A stretch of 64,000 nucleotides of DNA from Amoebidium appalachense (Eukaryota > Ichthyosporea), in contig CAVNZM010000013.1 in NCBI GenBank assembly GCA_963693365.1, positions 9,052,001-9,116,000 of the forward strand. The letters run 5' to 3'. The notes under the pieces are model-generated. The model had not been told where the DNA came from. It ran no database searches and worked only from the letters and a program-made list of their open reading frames with translations. Numbering within the stretch: the first letter of the stretch is position 1; the number at the start of each line of letters is the position of its first letter. Positions 54,951-64,000 of the stretch are shown piece by piece. A program made the position numbers and the translations under genes.

Positions 54951-55400
54951 GGTGTTTTTGCCGCGCGGTACCCCTGATATTGTAGGTGTACACTGCCCCC
55001 ACAACCCCAACTGTGTGCTAAATATCTCGTGCTAGGAAACCAATAACGCGAAACTAACACATGCCGCATGATATATGATATATATGGTACAAGGGGGGTT
55101 TCAATCCGGGCTACAATGATGTGTTTTTTTCGTGTGACCCTCGTACTCCAGAGGCACATTCACCATCCCCCCATAAACTTTGTGGTAAATTTCTCGTGCT
55201 AGAAGCTGTTCTGTGGGTAGTTAATGAAAAAACCAATAATGTCTAGGTAACACATGTACATATACTATGCTACAAGGGGTTCTATAGAGCTACACTTGTG
55301 GTTGTGTGCCCTCGTACTCCAGGGGCTTCACCATCCCCACCATAAACTTTGTGGTAAATGTCTCGTGCTAGAAGCTGTTCTGTGGGTAGTTATTGAAAAG
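54951..55400. repeat. satellite array, left block
   Basis: About two and a half units of the ~183-bp satellite that also fills 60860-63446. The outermost unit is clearly diverged and the one next to the retroelement is typical (CTCGTACTCCAGAGGCACAT, TTCTCGTGCTAGAAGCTGTT). The last bases, AGTTATTGAAAA, match the satellite up to the insertion point of the element. Confidence 0.9.
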
Positions 55401-55748
55401 GTTTTATTTGTGGAAATTATTGACATAAATATTTTTCTGGGTAAACACGTAGGACGGGTGTTCGATACCAACATAACCATGTAGGCTTCATTTCGTGTTT
55501 TAGCAGTTCGCGGTTGGCTGCCCGCACACGGGCACCTATTAGCCAATCAAAACATCAGATACCACAGATCACTAGAGCGAGTTATGATTGGCTCGGATCA
55601 GATTTCACATATCACTAGATCGATTTTGATTGGCTCAGATCGGTAGGCTTAGGTATATAAGCACGACAGTTTTTAGCAGATCAGCAAGCTACAAACACAT
55701 CTTCTGTGTTTAGCATCCACAGCCTTACAGCTATATATTCCTTTTCAC
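55401..55748 (+). repeat. split direct repeat A1
   Basis: 348 bp, starting GTTTTATTTGTGGAAATTAT and ending ATTCCTTTTCAC. Also present as A2 (60295) and as the start of the next element (63447). Confidence 0.95.
55538..55661 (+). promoter_or_regulatory. internal promoter of the YR retroelement
   Basis: One CCAAT box (TTAGCCAATCA at about 55540) and two inverted ones (GATTGGCTC at about 55587 and 55629) precede TATATAA at 55654-55660. The two inverted boxes sit in an imperfect direct repeat (CACTAGAtCGA...TGATTGGCTC). Gag starts 118 bp downstream of the TATA box. A2 and the second element carry the same block. Confidence 0.6.
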
Positions 55749-55777
55749 TCTCCCTATCTTTCCCTACGCCGGTCAAC

Positions 55778-56949
55778 ATGCCGCCGAAAAAAGCGCCAGG
55801 CCTCAGCCACCGCCCCTGCCGCGGCACCTAAGCGCCTGACCCGCAGCGACCTCCGCCACAGGCTGACCAACGCTCCCGCGGACACTGACGCGCCTCCAGC
55901 GGCCCATACCACCACGGACCCGGACCCGCCGGCTACTCTCCCCCTCCACTCCTGAAGTCCCCCCTCAGGCCCCGCCGTCCCCGCAGATGACTTCTCAAGA
56001 CGCCGTCCTTGCCGCCCTCACCGCCATCAGCACCCAGATGGCTGGCGTCCTGGCTGCTCTCACCAACCGCGACCCTCCCGCGCCCCCCGCCGCGCCCTCC
56101 GCACCCGGGGAGGTTTCCCCGGGGCTGCATCTCGGCCCTGACCTAGACCTACCTGCCCTGCCCGCGCCCCCCATCACAGGTGAGAACACTGGCGACATTC
56201 AGCCGGGCACACTCCCGCTTCCCCCCGCGGATGTGCTGGCAGATTTGCGCGCCAATCGTTTCGTTGACCTGTATAAGTTCACCCCCGCCGCCCTCCTGGC
56301 CCCATCCAAGAAAGGTCAGCATCTGCGCATGGCCGACGACGGCAGCATCGAGACTTTTCGCCAAGACAAACCCGTTCCCCTGCGTTCACTCGTCATTTGG
56401 ATCCAAGCTTGGACCCATTACATGGCCGCCAAGCACCACCTCGGCCTCCCCACGGACAAAGACGTACTTTGGACTCAGCACATCACTCGCCTCAGCACCC
56501 GATACCCGTGGGCCCAGATCCACAACTATGACGTGTACGCCCGCACCGTTGCCCACCAGCAGGGTCGGGCTCCGATCGAGTGTCCCAACCTGCTCGCCCA
56601 ACTCCACCAGGATCTCCTTCTGCCACCCACTCTGCTCATCCCGGACGCATGTCAGCGCTGTGGCTTCCCCGACCACCCCAGCGCGGCCTGCCCCATGTAC
56701 CCCAAGCCCGGCTGTGGTCTTGACGGCTTTAAGCCGCCCCACAAGCCCGGCGGGGGTCAAACCCCTAACCGCCCTGGCCCGCAACCCGGCCCGGCAAAAC
56801 CGGCCCGACCCGTGGATCTACCCGCGACGCACTGCAGGAATTTCCACATTAACGGTCGGTCCTGCGCTAAGCAGCCCTGCCCCTTCTCCCACGTGTGCCC
56901 GCTCTGCTCTGGCACACACCCCCGCAAAGACTGCAAGCACAATGCCTAG
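55778..56949 (+). pseudogene. gag-like protein of the YR element, N-terminus frameshifted
   Basis: The equivalent copy at 63828 shows the intended start, MPPKKRQASA. Here an extra G after the A run (about 55790) throws that frame into a stop, and a second indel near 55945 restores it, so the open frame starts only at 55987 (MTSQDAV) and runs 320 codons. It encodes a helical N-terminal region, then a CX2C...H...C knuckle (CQRCGFPDHPSAAC) at about 223-236 and a C-terminal Cys/His cluster (CRNFHINGRSCAKQPCPFSH, then CPLCSG) that looks like a CCCH finger. Role by analogy: RNA binding and particle formation. An internal start at 55987 may still give a functional protein. Confidence 0.75.
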
Positions 56950-57247
56950 TCTACGAGCACACCCACACACACAGCTAGAACATAGGGGTTAGGAGCTAGG
57001 ACACACGAGTACAGGGAAACGGAGCTCGGGAGAACGGGCCAATAGGGCTGAGTACAAAATTTCGCAGGCCAACTACGGCGCCCGCGCGCGTCAAGAATAA
57101 ATGTCCCTACACAAAGACGTTTATTCGGGCCACTGCACATAATTTTACTCCCCCCCCCATCCCACGAGCCTCCCCCCCCCCCCCTTACACTCACCTAGCA
57201 CTCCCTCCCCCCCCTTCTTCTACCTCTGTGTCCGTCCACACCCCCGC

Positions 57248-57342
57248 GTGCTCGGGCACATTCCCCTGCACAGGGCCCCGCTGCCCTCCCTGCCAACCCT
57301 CACTTGGGCCCAGCGGCCCTACTCTAACCCCCCGGGGCCCTG

Positions 57343-57406
<64 letters not shown>

Positions 57407-59089
57407 CTGCCGGGATCTCCCCGAGGGTGCCCCACCCTTGCTAACCACCCCTTCCCCCGAGGCTCAGACCCGGAGGCCCGCCCGCTGCCCCAGCACCACA
57501 TTGACACCTCCCGCCTCCGGGAACTGCTGGCCTCCTACCCAGACCAATCATTCGCCGCACAACTCCTCCACGATGTCGAATTCGGTGTCGACATCGGCTA
57601 TCGCGGCCCCTCCACCTCTCGGGTGGGCCCCAACCTACCCACCACCCCGGAGGCAGCTGCCGCTATCACGGCGGACATTGCCAAAGAAGTCGCCCTCGGC
57701 CACCTGCGCGGCCCCCTCTCCCCGACCCAATTCTTTGACGACTTTCCGATCCACCGTTCCTCCCCCATCGGCGCCGTTACCAAGAAAGGGAACCCCCCCA
57801 AGTACCGTCGAATCCACCACCTCTCCTGGCCCCGGAGTAGCAGTGTCAATGACAGCATCACCTACCCCGACGAACTTCAGTACATTCGCGCCCGGGATGT
57901 CACCCAGCTCATTCTCGACGCAGGCCCCGGCTGCTACATGGCCGTGGCAGATGTGCAGGCTGCCTTCCGGCACATGCCCATCCGACCAGAAGACCATCAC
58001 TTAATGGCATTCAAATGGCAGGGGCATTTTTACGTTGAAACCAGACTGCCCTTCGGCCTGAAATCTAGCCCAGCCATCTGGGAACGGATCGCGGCCACCC
58101 TACAGTGGCTGGCACACCAGCACGGTATTACCCTCATCCGCCACTACGTAGACGACTGGATTATAGTCGCCCCCACACAAGAGCAGTGCCAACGTCACCT
58201 ATCCACCTTCCTGCAACTCTGCCGAGAGCTGCACATTGCCATCTCCGAAGACAAGATGCAGGGCCCGGCTACCCGTGTCGTCTTCATCGGTATCGAATTC
58301 GACTCCATCGCCATGGAGGCACGAATCCCGGCTTCCAAGCTCTCGGACCTACTCGACCTCACTTCCCACCCAAAGCCCACCATCACCATTCGGGACCTCC
58401 AGTCCCTCCTCGGCAAACTCACCTGGTGTGCCCAGCTGGTTCCCCCCGGGAGGGCCTTCTCCCAGCGCCTATGGGCCCTTCTCCGGACCCACCCACACCT
58501 TGCCGGCCACCACCACATACGACTGACTGCTGCCGCCCGGGCCGACATAGCCGAATGGCACCAGTTCCTCACATCATGGAATGGGGTGCACCTCATCACA
58601 CCCCCCACATACACCACCCTGGCCACCGATGCTGCCGGATCGGTGGGTCTAGGAGGTCACTGGCTCGACCAATGGTTCTTCATGCCCTGGTCCCCCTCCA
58701 CCCAAGCCCTCTATGCTCATGAGGGTAAACTCGGTTCTTCCGTCATCGAACTCCTGGCCATCGCAGCCGCCGTGGCCCTCTGGGCCCCCTCCTGGTCCAC
58801 CCACCATGTCCGTATTTTATGCGACAACACGGGTGCTGTGTCTGACCTGCACTCCCGGTCTTCCCCCCACCCCGTGATGGCCAAACTTATTCGGTTCATC
58901 ACCCGCATGGAAATGCAATACCAATTTACGTTACAGGCATCCTACCTACCAGGACCCCTCAACCATCTGGCCGATGCCATTTCTCGTAACCAACTTCCCC
59001 GGGCCCGACGACTCCGACCTTCCCTGCAACCGGAGCCCTGCCCCTTCCCCTCCTGGGTCCACGAGTTCCTATCCCTTCCCTTGGGCTAA
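57248..59089 (+). CDS. reverse transcriptase-RNase H of the YR element
   Basis: 613 codons. The first ~55 cross a poly-C run read as poly-Pro (57347-57405), so the true start is uncertain and probably further downstream or supplied by frameshifting. The RT core includes KYRRIHHLS, VADVQAAFRHMPI, RLPFGLKSSPAIWERI and the catalytic HYVDDW (D302, D303). RNase H follows with D461 (TDAAG), E501 (VIELLAI) and D526 (CDNTGAV), and ends in the family-typical NHLADAISR. Both domains look intact. It copies the element RNA into DNA. Its last 115 bp overlap the recombinase frame. Confidence 0.92.
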
Positions 59090-60176
59090 CCCCCCCCCCC
59101 CCCCCCCCCCCCCAGATCTCCCGTTCCGGAGCAACGCTGGCAGATTGGCCCCCCACTTTGCTCCGGCCGAGCTGCTTCGAGCCACCACTACCCTGCAGGA
59201 ATGCCAGGCCCTGAGTCTCAACCTCGACTCTCGGGCCTTTTACTCCCGGGTGCAAAACGTGTTCATCGATTTCTGTGTGGCATCTCGGCTGCAATCCTCC
59301 TCCGGGTCCTCCCTCCCGGCCTCCCCACACACCGTGCAACTTTTTCTCGCCTGGTGTGCCCAACGAGGGGTACAGGCCTCTTCCTTAACCGGCTACAATT
59401 CGGCCATCACCAGGCTCCACCTCGACATGGGCCTCCCTGCTCCCTACCCCCACGACAAGTCTCTGGCCCGGTTCCTACGGGGGGTGGGCAGATGGCAGCT
59501 CTCTCACAACATCCGACCCCGCTCATCCACCAGGGAACCCCTCCTGCCCTCCCACCTCAGCCTACTCCATGGCCAGTGCCCCACCAAGGCCTCCTCGGCC
59601 AATCTCCGGCTATGGACGGCCCTCATCGTCGGCTTCTGTGGTCTCCTCCGTTCAGGGGAATTTACCTCCAAGACCCTGACTTCTTTCGACCCGTCCCGTC
59701 ACGTTAAACGGAAGGACGTGACCTTCAGCTACACCCCCACCGGTACTTTGTCCCATGCCACCCTCCACCTGCCAACCTCTAAGACGGATGTACAGGCCCG
59801 AGGTGTCAACGTGACTCTAGCTGCCCTGCCCCTCACCCACTTCTCCCCAGCCCATCTCCTCCGGCAGTTCCTGGAGACAACGTCCGGTCAACCCGACGAC
59901 CCCCTCTTCAGTCTCGGTGGCATCCCCTACACCAAGAGTGCTTTCTCTGCCGATTTCCGTGCCCTCCTCTCCCGGGCAGGCCTCTCACCCTCCCGGTTCG
60001 CCGGACACAGCCTCCGCATCGGGGGGGCCACAGCACTGGCTGAGGCCGGGGTCGACGACTCCCGGATCAAACAACTCGGCAGGTGGTCCTCCGACTGTTT
60101 CCTGATCTATACCCGACTTCGTCCGGCCTCCATTGCTGCCACCACCACACGTGTATTCGCCTCTATTCTTAAGTGA
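58974..60176 (+). CDS. tyrosine recombinase (integrase) of the YR element
   Basis: 400-codon frame; it overlaps the RT-RNase H end in another frame, so it may be made by frameshift, reinitiation or from its own start. A C run at 59090-59115 lies in its N-terminal part (poly-Pro). Catalytic residues of the tyrosine recombinase family are all present: R226 (GLLRSGEF), H345 and R348 (GHSLRIGGATALAEAG), the LGRW motif, and the nucleophile Y379 (IYTR). The N-terminal part (FYSRVQNVFIDFC, FLAWCAQRGV) fits the SAM-like DNA-binding domain. It would integrate a circular DNA form of the element by strand exchange. It replaces the DDE integrase of LTR elements. Confidence 0.93.
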   Translation: MPFLVTNFPGPDDSDLPCNRSPAPSPPGSTSSYPFPWANPPPPPPPPDLPFRSNAGRLAPHFAPAELLRATTTLQECQALSLNLDSRAFYSRVQNVFIDFCVASRLQSSSGSSLPASPHTVQLFLAWCAQRGVQASSLTGYNSAITRLHLDMGLPAPYPHDKSLARFLRGVGRWQLSHNIRPRSSTREPLLPSHLSLLHGQCPTKASSANLRLWTALIVGFCGLLRSGEFTSKTLTSFDPSRHVKRKDVTFSYTPTGTLSHATLHLPTSKTDVQARGVNVTLAALPLTHFSPAHLLRQFLETTSGQPDDPLFSLGGIPYTKSAFSADFRALLSRAGLSPSRFAGHSLRIGGATALAEAGVDDSRIKQLGRWSSDCFLIYTRLRPASIAATTTRVFASILK

Positions 60177-60204
60177 AACCTTTGGAGCAAGCATACTGCT
60201 CTCG

Positions 60205-60292
60205 TGCCGTGGTTTACAACCATTGCAGGTTCACTTTCGTCCAAGGGGATGTCCCCCTAGAGGCAACACACGTCTCGGAGTAGTTTTCATAG
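60205..60292 (+). repeat. split direct repeat B1
   Basis: 88 bp, TGCCGTGGTTTACAACCATT to TTTTCATAG; next to A2 with a two-base junction. Confidence 0.95.
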
Positions 60293-60294
60293 AG

Positions 60295-60642
60295 GTTTTA
60301 TTTGTGGAAATTATTGACATCAATATTTTTCTGGGTAAACACGTAGGACGGGTGTTCGATACCAACATAACCATGTAGGCTTCATTTCGTGTTTTAGCAG
60401 TTCGCGGTTGGCTGCCCGCACACGGGCACCTATTAGCCAATCAAAACATCAGATACCACAGATCACTAGAGCGAGTTATGATTGGCTCGGATCAGATTTC
60501 ACATATCACTAGATCGATTTTGATTGGCTCAGATCGGTAGGCTTAGGTATATAAGCACGACAGTTTTTAGCAGATCAGCAAGCTACAAACACATCTTCTG
60601 TGTTTAGCATCCACAGCCTTACAGCTATATATTCCTTTTCAC
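60295..60642 (+). repeat. split direct repeat A2
   Basis: 348-bp copy of A1, including the CCAAT and TATA boxes (TATATAA at about 60548). Followed by 129 bp unique to this end. Confidence 0.95.
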
Positions 60643-60771
60643 CCACCCACCTACACCCACACTCAACCCCCATTGATCCACACATACGTGCTGTTTTTTC
60701 ACGGGGCGAAGACTTCCCCCGTTTTTTGGGCACATGGACCTCACGGATCAATAAATTGATGACTGGGGGCT

Positions 60772-60859
60772 TGCCGTGGTTTACAACCATTGCAGGTTCA
60801 CTTTCGTCCAAGGGGATGTCCCCCTAGAGGCAACACACGTCTCGGAGTAGTTTTCATAG
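60772..60859 (+). repeat. split direct repeat B2, element end
   Basis: 88-bp copy of B1; the satellite resumes at 60860. Confidence 0.95.
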
Positions 60860-63446
60860 AAACCAATAACGTGTAAGTAACACATGTACATATAATATTG
60901 GCAAGGGGGGTTCTATTCGAGCTACAACGTTGTGTTTTTTTCGTGTGACCCTCGTACTCCAGGGGCACATTCACCATCCCCCCAATAAACGTTTTGGTAT
61001 ATTTCTCGTGCTAGAGGCTGTTCTGTGGGTAGTTATTGAAAAACCCAAAAATGTCTAGGTAACACATGGACATATACTATGCTACAAGGGGGGTTCTATA
61101 CGAGCACAACGTTGTGTTTTTTCCGTGTGACCCTCGTACTCCAAGGGCACATTCACCATCCCCCCCATAAACGTTGTGGTAAATGTCTCGTGCTAGAAGC
61201 TGTTCTGTTGGTAGTTATTGAAAAAAACCCAATAATGTGTAAGTAACACATGTGATATATTATGCTACAAGGGGGGTTCTATTTGAGCTACAACGTGGTG
61301 TTTTTTTCGTGTGACCCTCGTACTCCAGGGGCACATTCACCAACCCCCCCATAAACTTTGTGGTAAATGTCTCGTGCGAGAGGCTGTTCTGTGGGTAGTT
61401 ATTGAAAAAACCAATAATGTCTAGGTAACACATGTACATATACTATGCTACAAGGGGGGTTCTAAACGAGCTACAACGTTGTGTTTTTTCGTGTGACCCT
61501 CGTACTCCAGGGGCACATTCACCATCCCCCCCATAAACTTTGTGGTAAATGTCTCGTGCTAGAAGCTGTTCTGTTGGTAGTTATTGAAAAAACCAATAAT
61601 GTGTAAGTAACACATGTACATATATTATGCTACAAGGGGGGTTCTATTCGAGCTACAACGTTGTGTTTTTTTCGAGTGACCCTCGTACTCCAGGGGCACA
61701 GTCACCATCCCCCCCATAAACTGTGTGGTAAATGTCTCGTGCTAGAAGCTGTTCTGTGGGTAGTTATTGAAAAAACCAATAATGTCTAGGTAACACATGT
61801 ACATATACTATGCTACAAGGGGGGTTCTAAACGAGCTACAACGTTGTGTTTTTTCGTGTGACCCTCGTACTCCAGAGGCACATTCACCATCCCCCCCATA
61901 AACTTTGTGGTAAATTTCTCGTGCTAGAAGCTGTTCTGTGGGTAGTTAATGAAAAAACCAATAATGTCTAGGTAACACATGTACATATACTATGCTACAA
62001 GGGGGGTTCTATTCGAGCTACAACGTTGTGTTTTTTTCGAGTGCCCCTCGTACTCCAGGGGCACATTCACCATCCCCACCATAAACGTTGTGGTAAATGT
62101 CTCGTGCTAGAAGCTGTTCTGTGGGTAGTTATTGAAAAAACCAATAGCTTAGTAGGTAACACATGTACATATACTATGCTACAAGGGGGGTTCTATACGA
62201 GCTACAACGTTGTGGTTTTTTCGTGTGCCCCTCGTACTCCAGGGGCACATTCACCATCCCCACCATAAACTCTGTGGTACATTTCTCGTGCTAGAAGCTG
62301 TTCTGTGGGTAGTTATTGAAAAAACCAATAATGTGTAAGTAACACATGTACATATATTATTGGCAAAGGGGGTTCTATTCGAACTACAACGTTGTGTTTT
62401 TTTCGTGTGACCCTCGTACTCCAGGGGCACATTCACCATCCCCCCAATAAACGTTTTGGTATATTTCTCGTGCTAGAGGCTGTTCTGTGGGTGGTTATTG
62501 AAAAACCCAAAAATGTCTAGGTAACACATGGTCATATACTATGCTACAAGGGGGGTTCTATACGAGCTACAACGTTGTGTTTTTTCCGTGTGACCCTCGT
62601 ACTCCAAGGGCACATTCACCATCCCCCCCATAAACGTTGTGGTAAATGTCTCGTGCTAGAAGCTGTTCTGTTGGTAGTTATTGAAAAAACCAATAATGTG
62701 TAAGTAACACATGTGATTTATTATGCTACAAGGGGGGTTCTATTCGAGCTACAACGTTGTGTTTTTTTCGAGTGACCCTCGTACTCCAGGGGCACATTCA
62801 CCATCCCTCCCATAAACTGTGTGGTAAATGTCTCGTGCTAGAAGCTGTTCTGTGGGTAGGTATTGAAAAAACCAATAACTTAGTAGGTAACACATGTACA
62901 TATACTATGCTACAAGGGGGGTTCTATACGAGCTACAACGTTGTGTTTTTTCCGTGTGACCCTCGTACTCCAAGGGCACATTCACCATCCCCCCCATAAA
63001 CGTTGTGGTAAATGTCTCGTCCTAGAAGCTGTTCTGTTGGTAGTTATTGAAAAAACCAATAATGTGTAAGTAACACATGTGATTTATTATGCTACAAGGG
63101 GGGTTCTATTCGAGCTACAACGTTGTGTTTTTTTCGAGTGACCCTCGTACTCCAGGGGCACATTCACCATCCCTCCCATAAACTGTGTGGTAAATGTCTC
63201 GTGCTAGAAGCTGTTCTGTGGGTAGTTATTGAAAAAACCAATAACTTAGTAGGTAACACATGTACATATACTATGCTACAAGGGGGGTTCTATACGAGCT
63301 ACAACGTTGTGGTTTTTTCGTGTGCCCCTCGTGCTCCAGGGGCACATTCACCAACCCCCCCATAAACTTTGTGGTAAGTGTCTCGTGCTAGAAGCTGTTC
63401 TGTTGGTAGTTATTGAAAAAACAAATAATGTGTAAGTAACACATGG
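60860..63446. repeat. ~183-bp satellite array, about 14 units
   Basis: Units begin (A)ACCAATAA at about 60860, 61043, 61227, 61409, 61590, 61772, 61957, 62140, 62321, 62505, 62687, 62871, 63053, 63235 and 63418. Conserved words: CTACAAGGGGGGTTCTAT, ACAACGTTGTGTTTTTTCGT, CTCGTACTCCAGGGGCACAT, TCTCGTGCTAGAAGCTGTTC. Unit starts largely alternate between GTGTAAG and GTCTAGG/CTTAGTAGG, a two-unit higher-order repeat. A rarer variant (TTGGCAAGGG, CGTTTTGGTATATTTC) occurs at 60860 and again at 62321, eight units apart. Confidence 0.95.
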
Positions 63447-64000
63447 GTTTTATTTGTGGAATTTATTGACATAAATATTTTTTCTGGGTAAACACGTAGG
63501 ATGGGTGTTCGGTATCAACATAACCATGTAGGCTTCATTTCGTGTTTTAGCAGTTCGCGGTTGGCTGCCCGCACACGGGCACCTATTAGCCAATCAAAAC
63601 ATCAGATTCCACATATCACTAGACCGAGTTTCGATTGGCTCGGATCAGATTTCACATATCACTAGATCGATTTTTGATTGGCTCAAATCGGTAGGCTTAG
63701 GTATATAAGCACGACAGTTTTTAGCAGATCAGCAAGCTACAAACACATCTTCTGTGTTTAGCACTCACAGCCTTACAGCTATATATTCCTTTTTCATTTC
63801 TCCCTATCTTTCTCTCCGCCGGTCAGCATGCCGCCGAAAAAACGCCAGGCCTCAGCCACCGCCCCTGCCGCGGCACCTAAGCGCCTGACCCGCAGCGACC
63901 TCCGCCACAGGCTGACCAACGCTCCCGCGGGCCCTGACGCGCCTCCGGAGGCCCATACCACCACGGACCCTCCGGCTACTCTCCCCTCTACTCCTGAAGT
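63447..64000 (+). mobile_element. second YR retroelement, 5' end only
   Basis: Starts with an A repeat (GTTTTATTTGTGGAATTTAT), carries the same CCAAT/TATA block (TATATAA 63702-63708) and a gag start. It sits at another point of the satellite unit (after GTAACACATG) than the first element, so it is a separate insertion. It continues beyond the window. Confidence 0.93.
63828..64000 (+). CDS. gag of the second YR element, partial
   Basis: Open to the window end: MPPKKRQASATAP..., Ala/Pro/Arg-rich and basic at the start. It lacks both indels seen in the first copy, so it shows the original reading frame. 57 codons visible; no zinc finger reached yet. Confidence 0.85.
   Translation, partial: MPPKKRQASATAPAAAPKRLTRSDLRHRLTNAPAGPDAPPEAHTTTDPPATLPSTPE

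Larger units (their letters stand above)
55401..60859 (+). mobile_element. tyrosine-recombinase retrotransposon (PAT/Ngaro/kangaroo-type) with split direct repeats
   Basis: A 5,459-bp element laid out A1 (55401-55748), gag, RT-RNase H, tyrosine recombinase, B1 (60205-60292), A2 (60295-60642), 129-bp unique segment, B2 (60772-60859). A1/A2 are 348 bp each and B1/B2 88 bp each, near-identical pairs. This order is the split-direct-repeat layout of YR retroelements that integrate through a circular intermediate and make no target-site duplication. The flanks agree: the satellite reads ...TTATTGAAAA before it and AAACCAATAA after it, as in an unbroken unit, with no duplicated target. No adenine methyltransferase of the DIRS1 type was seen. 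Gag is frameshifted near its start, so this copy may need help to move. Confidence 0.92.

Noticed and set aside
55254-55484. Small ORFs (VLEAVLWVVIEK) in the satellite and A repeat
   Set aside because: They repeat with the satellite unit and have no supporting motif; the A repeat portion is promoter DNA.

Overview
The window is nuclear DNA of a eukaryote. Its genes are split by many GT-AG introns, the exons are GC-rich, and the introns and spacers are packed with (CA)n/(GT)n, long poly-C/poly-G runs and minisatellites. I cannot fix the lineage from sequence alone. A flagellated unicellular eukaryote (a volvocalean-type green alga or a unicellular holozoan) is an inference from the gene content, the repeats and the tyrosine-recombinase retroelement. 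Exon junctions below were worked out by hand from splice sites and reading phase; none is backed by transcripts.

Genes, left to right. (1) 1079-5724, +: an unrecognised six-exon protein with a beta-sandwich (C2-like) look. (2) 6597-15994, +: a 16-exon, about 775-residue receptor-type class III adenylate cyclase (TM, Cache-like ectodomain, TM, HAMP, cyclase), with all main catalytic residues present. (3) 22170-25376, -: a four-exon Eis-like GNAT acetyltransferase. (4) 27184-40672, +: a 16-exon, about 613-residue THO complex subunit 5 (THOC5). (5) 43106-45384, -: a three-exon N-formylglutamate amidohydrolase-like hydrolase whose first exon is only 28 nt.

From about 45 kb rightwards the window becomes AT-richer and dominated by repeats. 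It holds a truncated, frameshifted Ty1/copia polyprotein (48767-51331), a 0.9-kb AT-rich tract full of ATTGCCAAT-type motifs, a triplicated ~420-bp repeat, and then a ~183-bp satellite. A complete tyrosine-recombinase retrotransposon of the PAT/Ngaro/kangaroo type (55401-60859) is inserted in that satellite. It has gag, reverse transcriptase-RNase H, tyrosine recombinase and the diagnostic split direct repeats A1-B1-A2-B2. A second copy starts at 63447 and runs off the end.

Three features stand out: the satellite/retroelement complex; introns in which the exon end plus its 5' splice site has been tandemly copied; and a dispersed SINE-like repeat that ends in poly-C and sits in introns. No tRNA, rRNA or CRISPR array was found.
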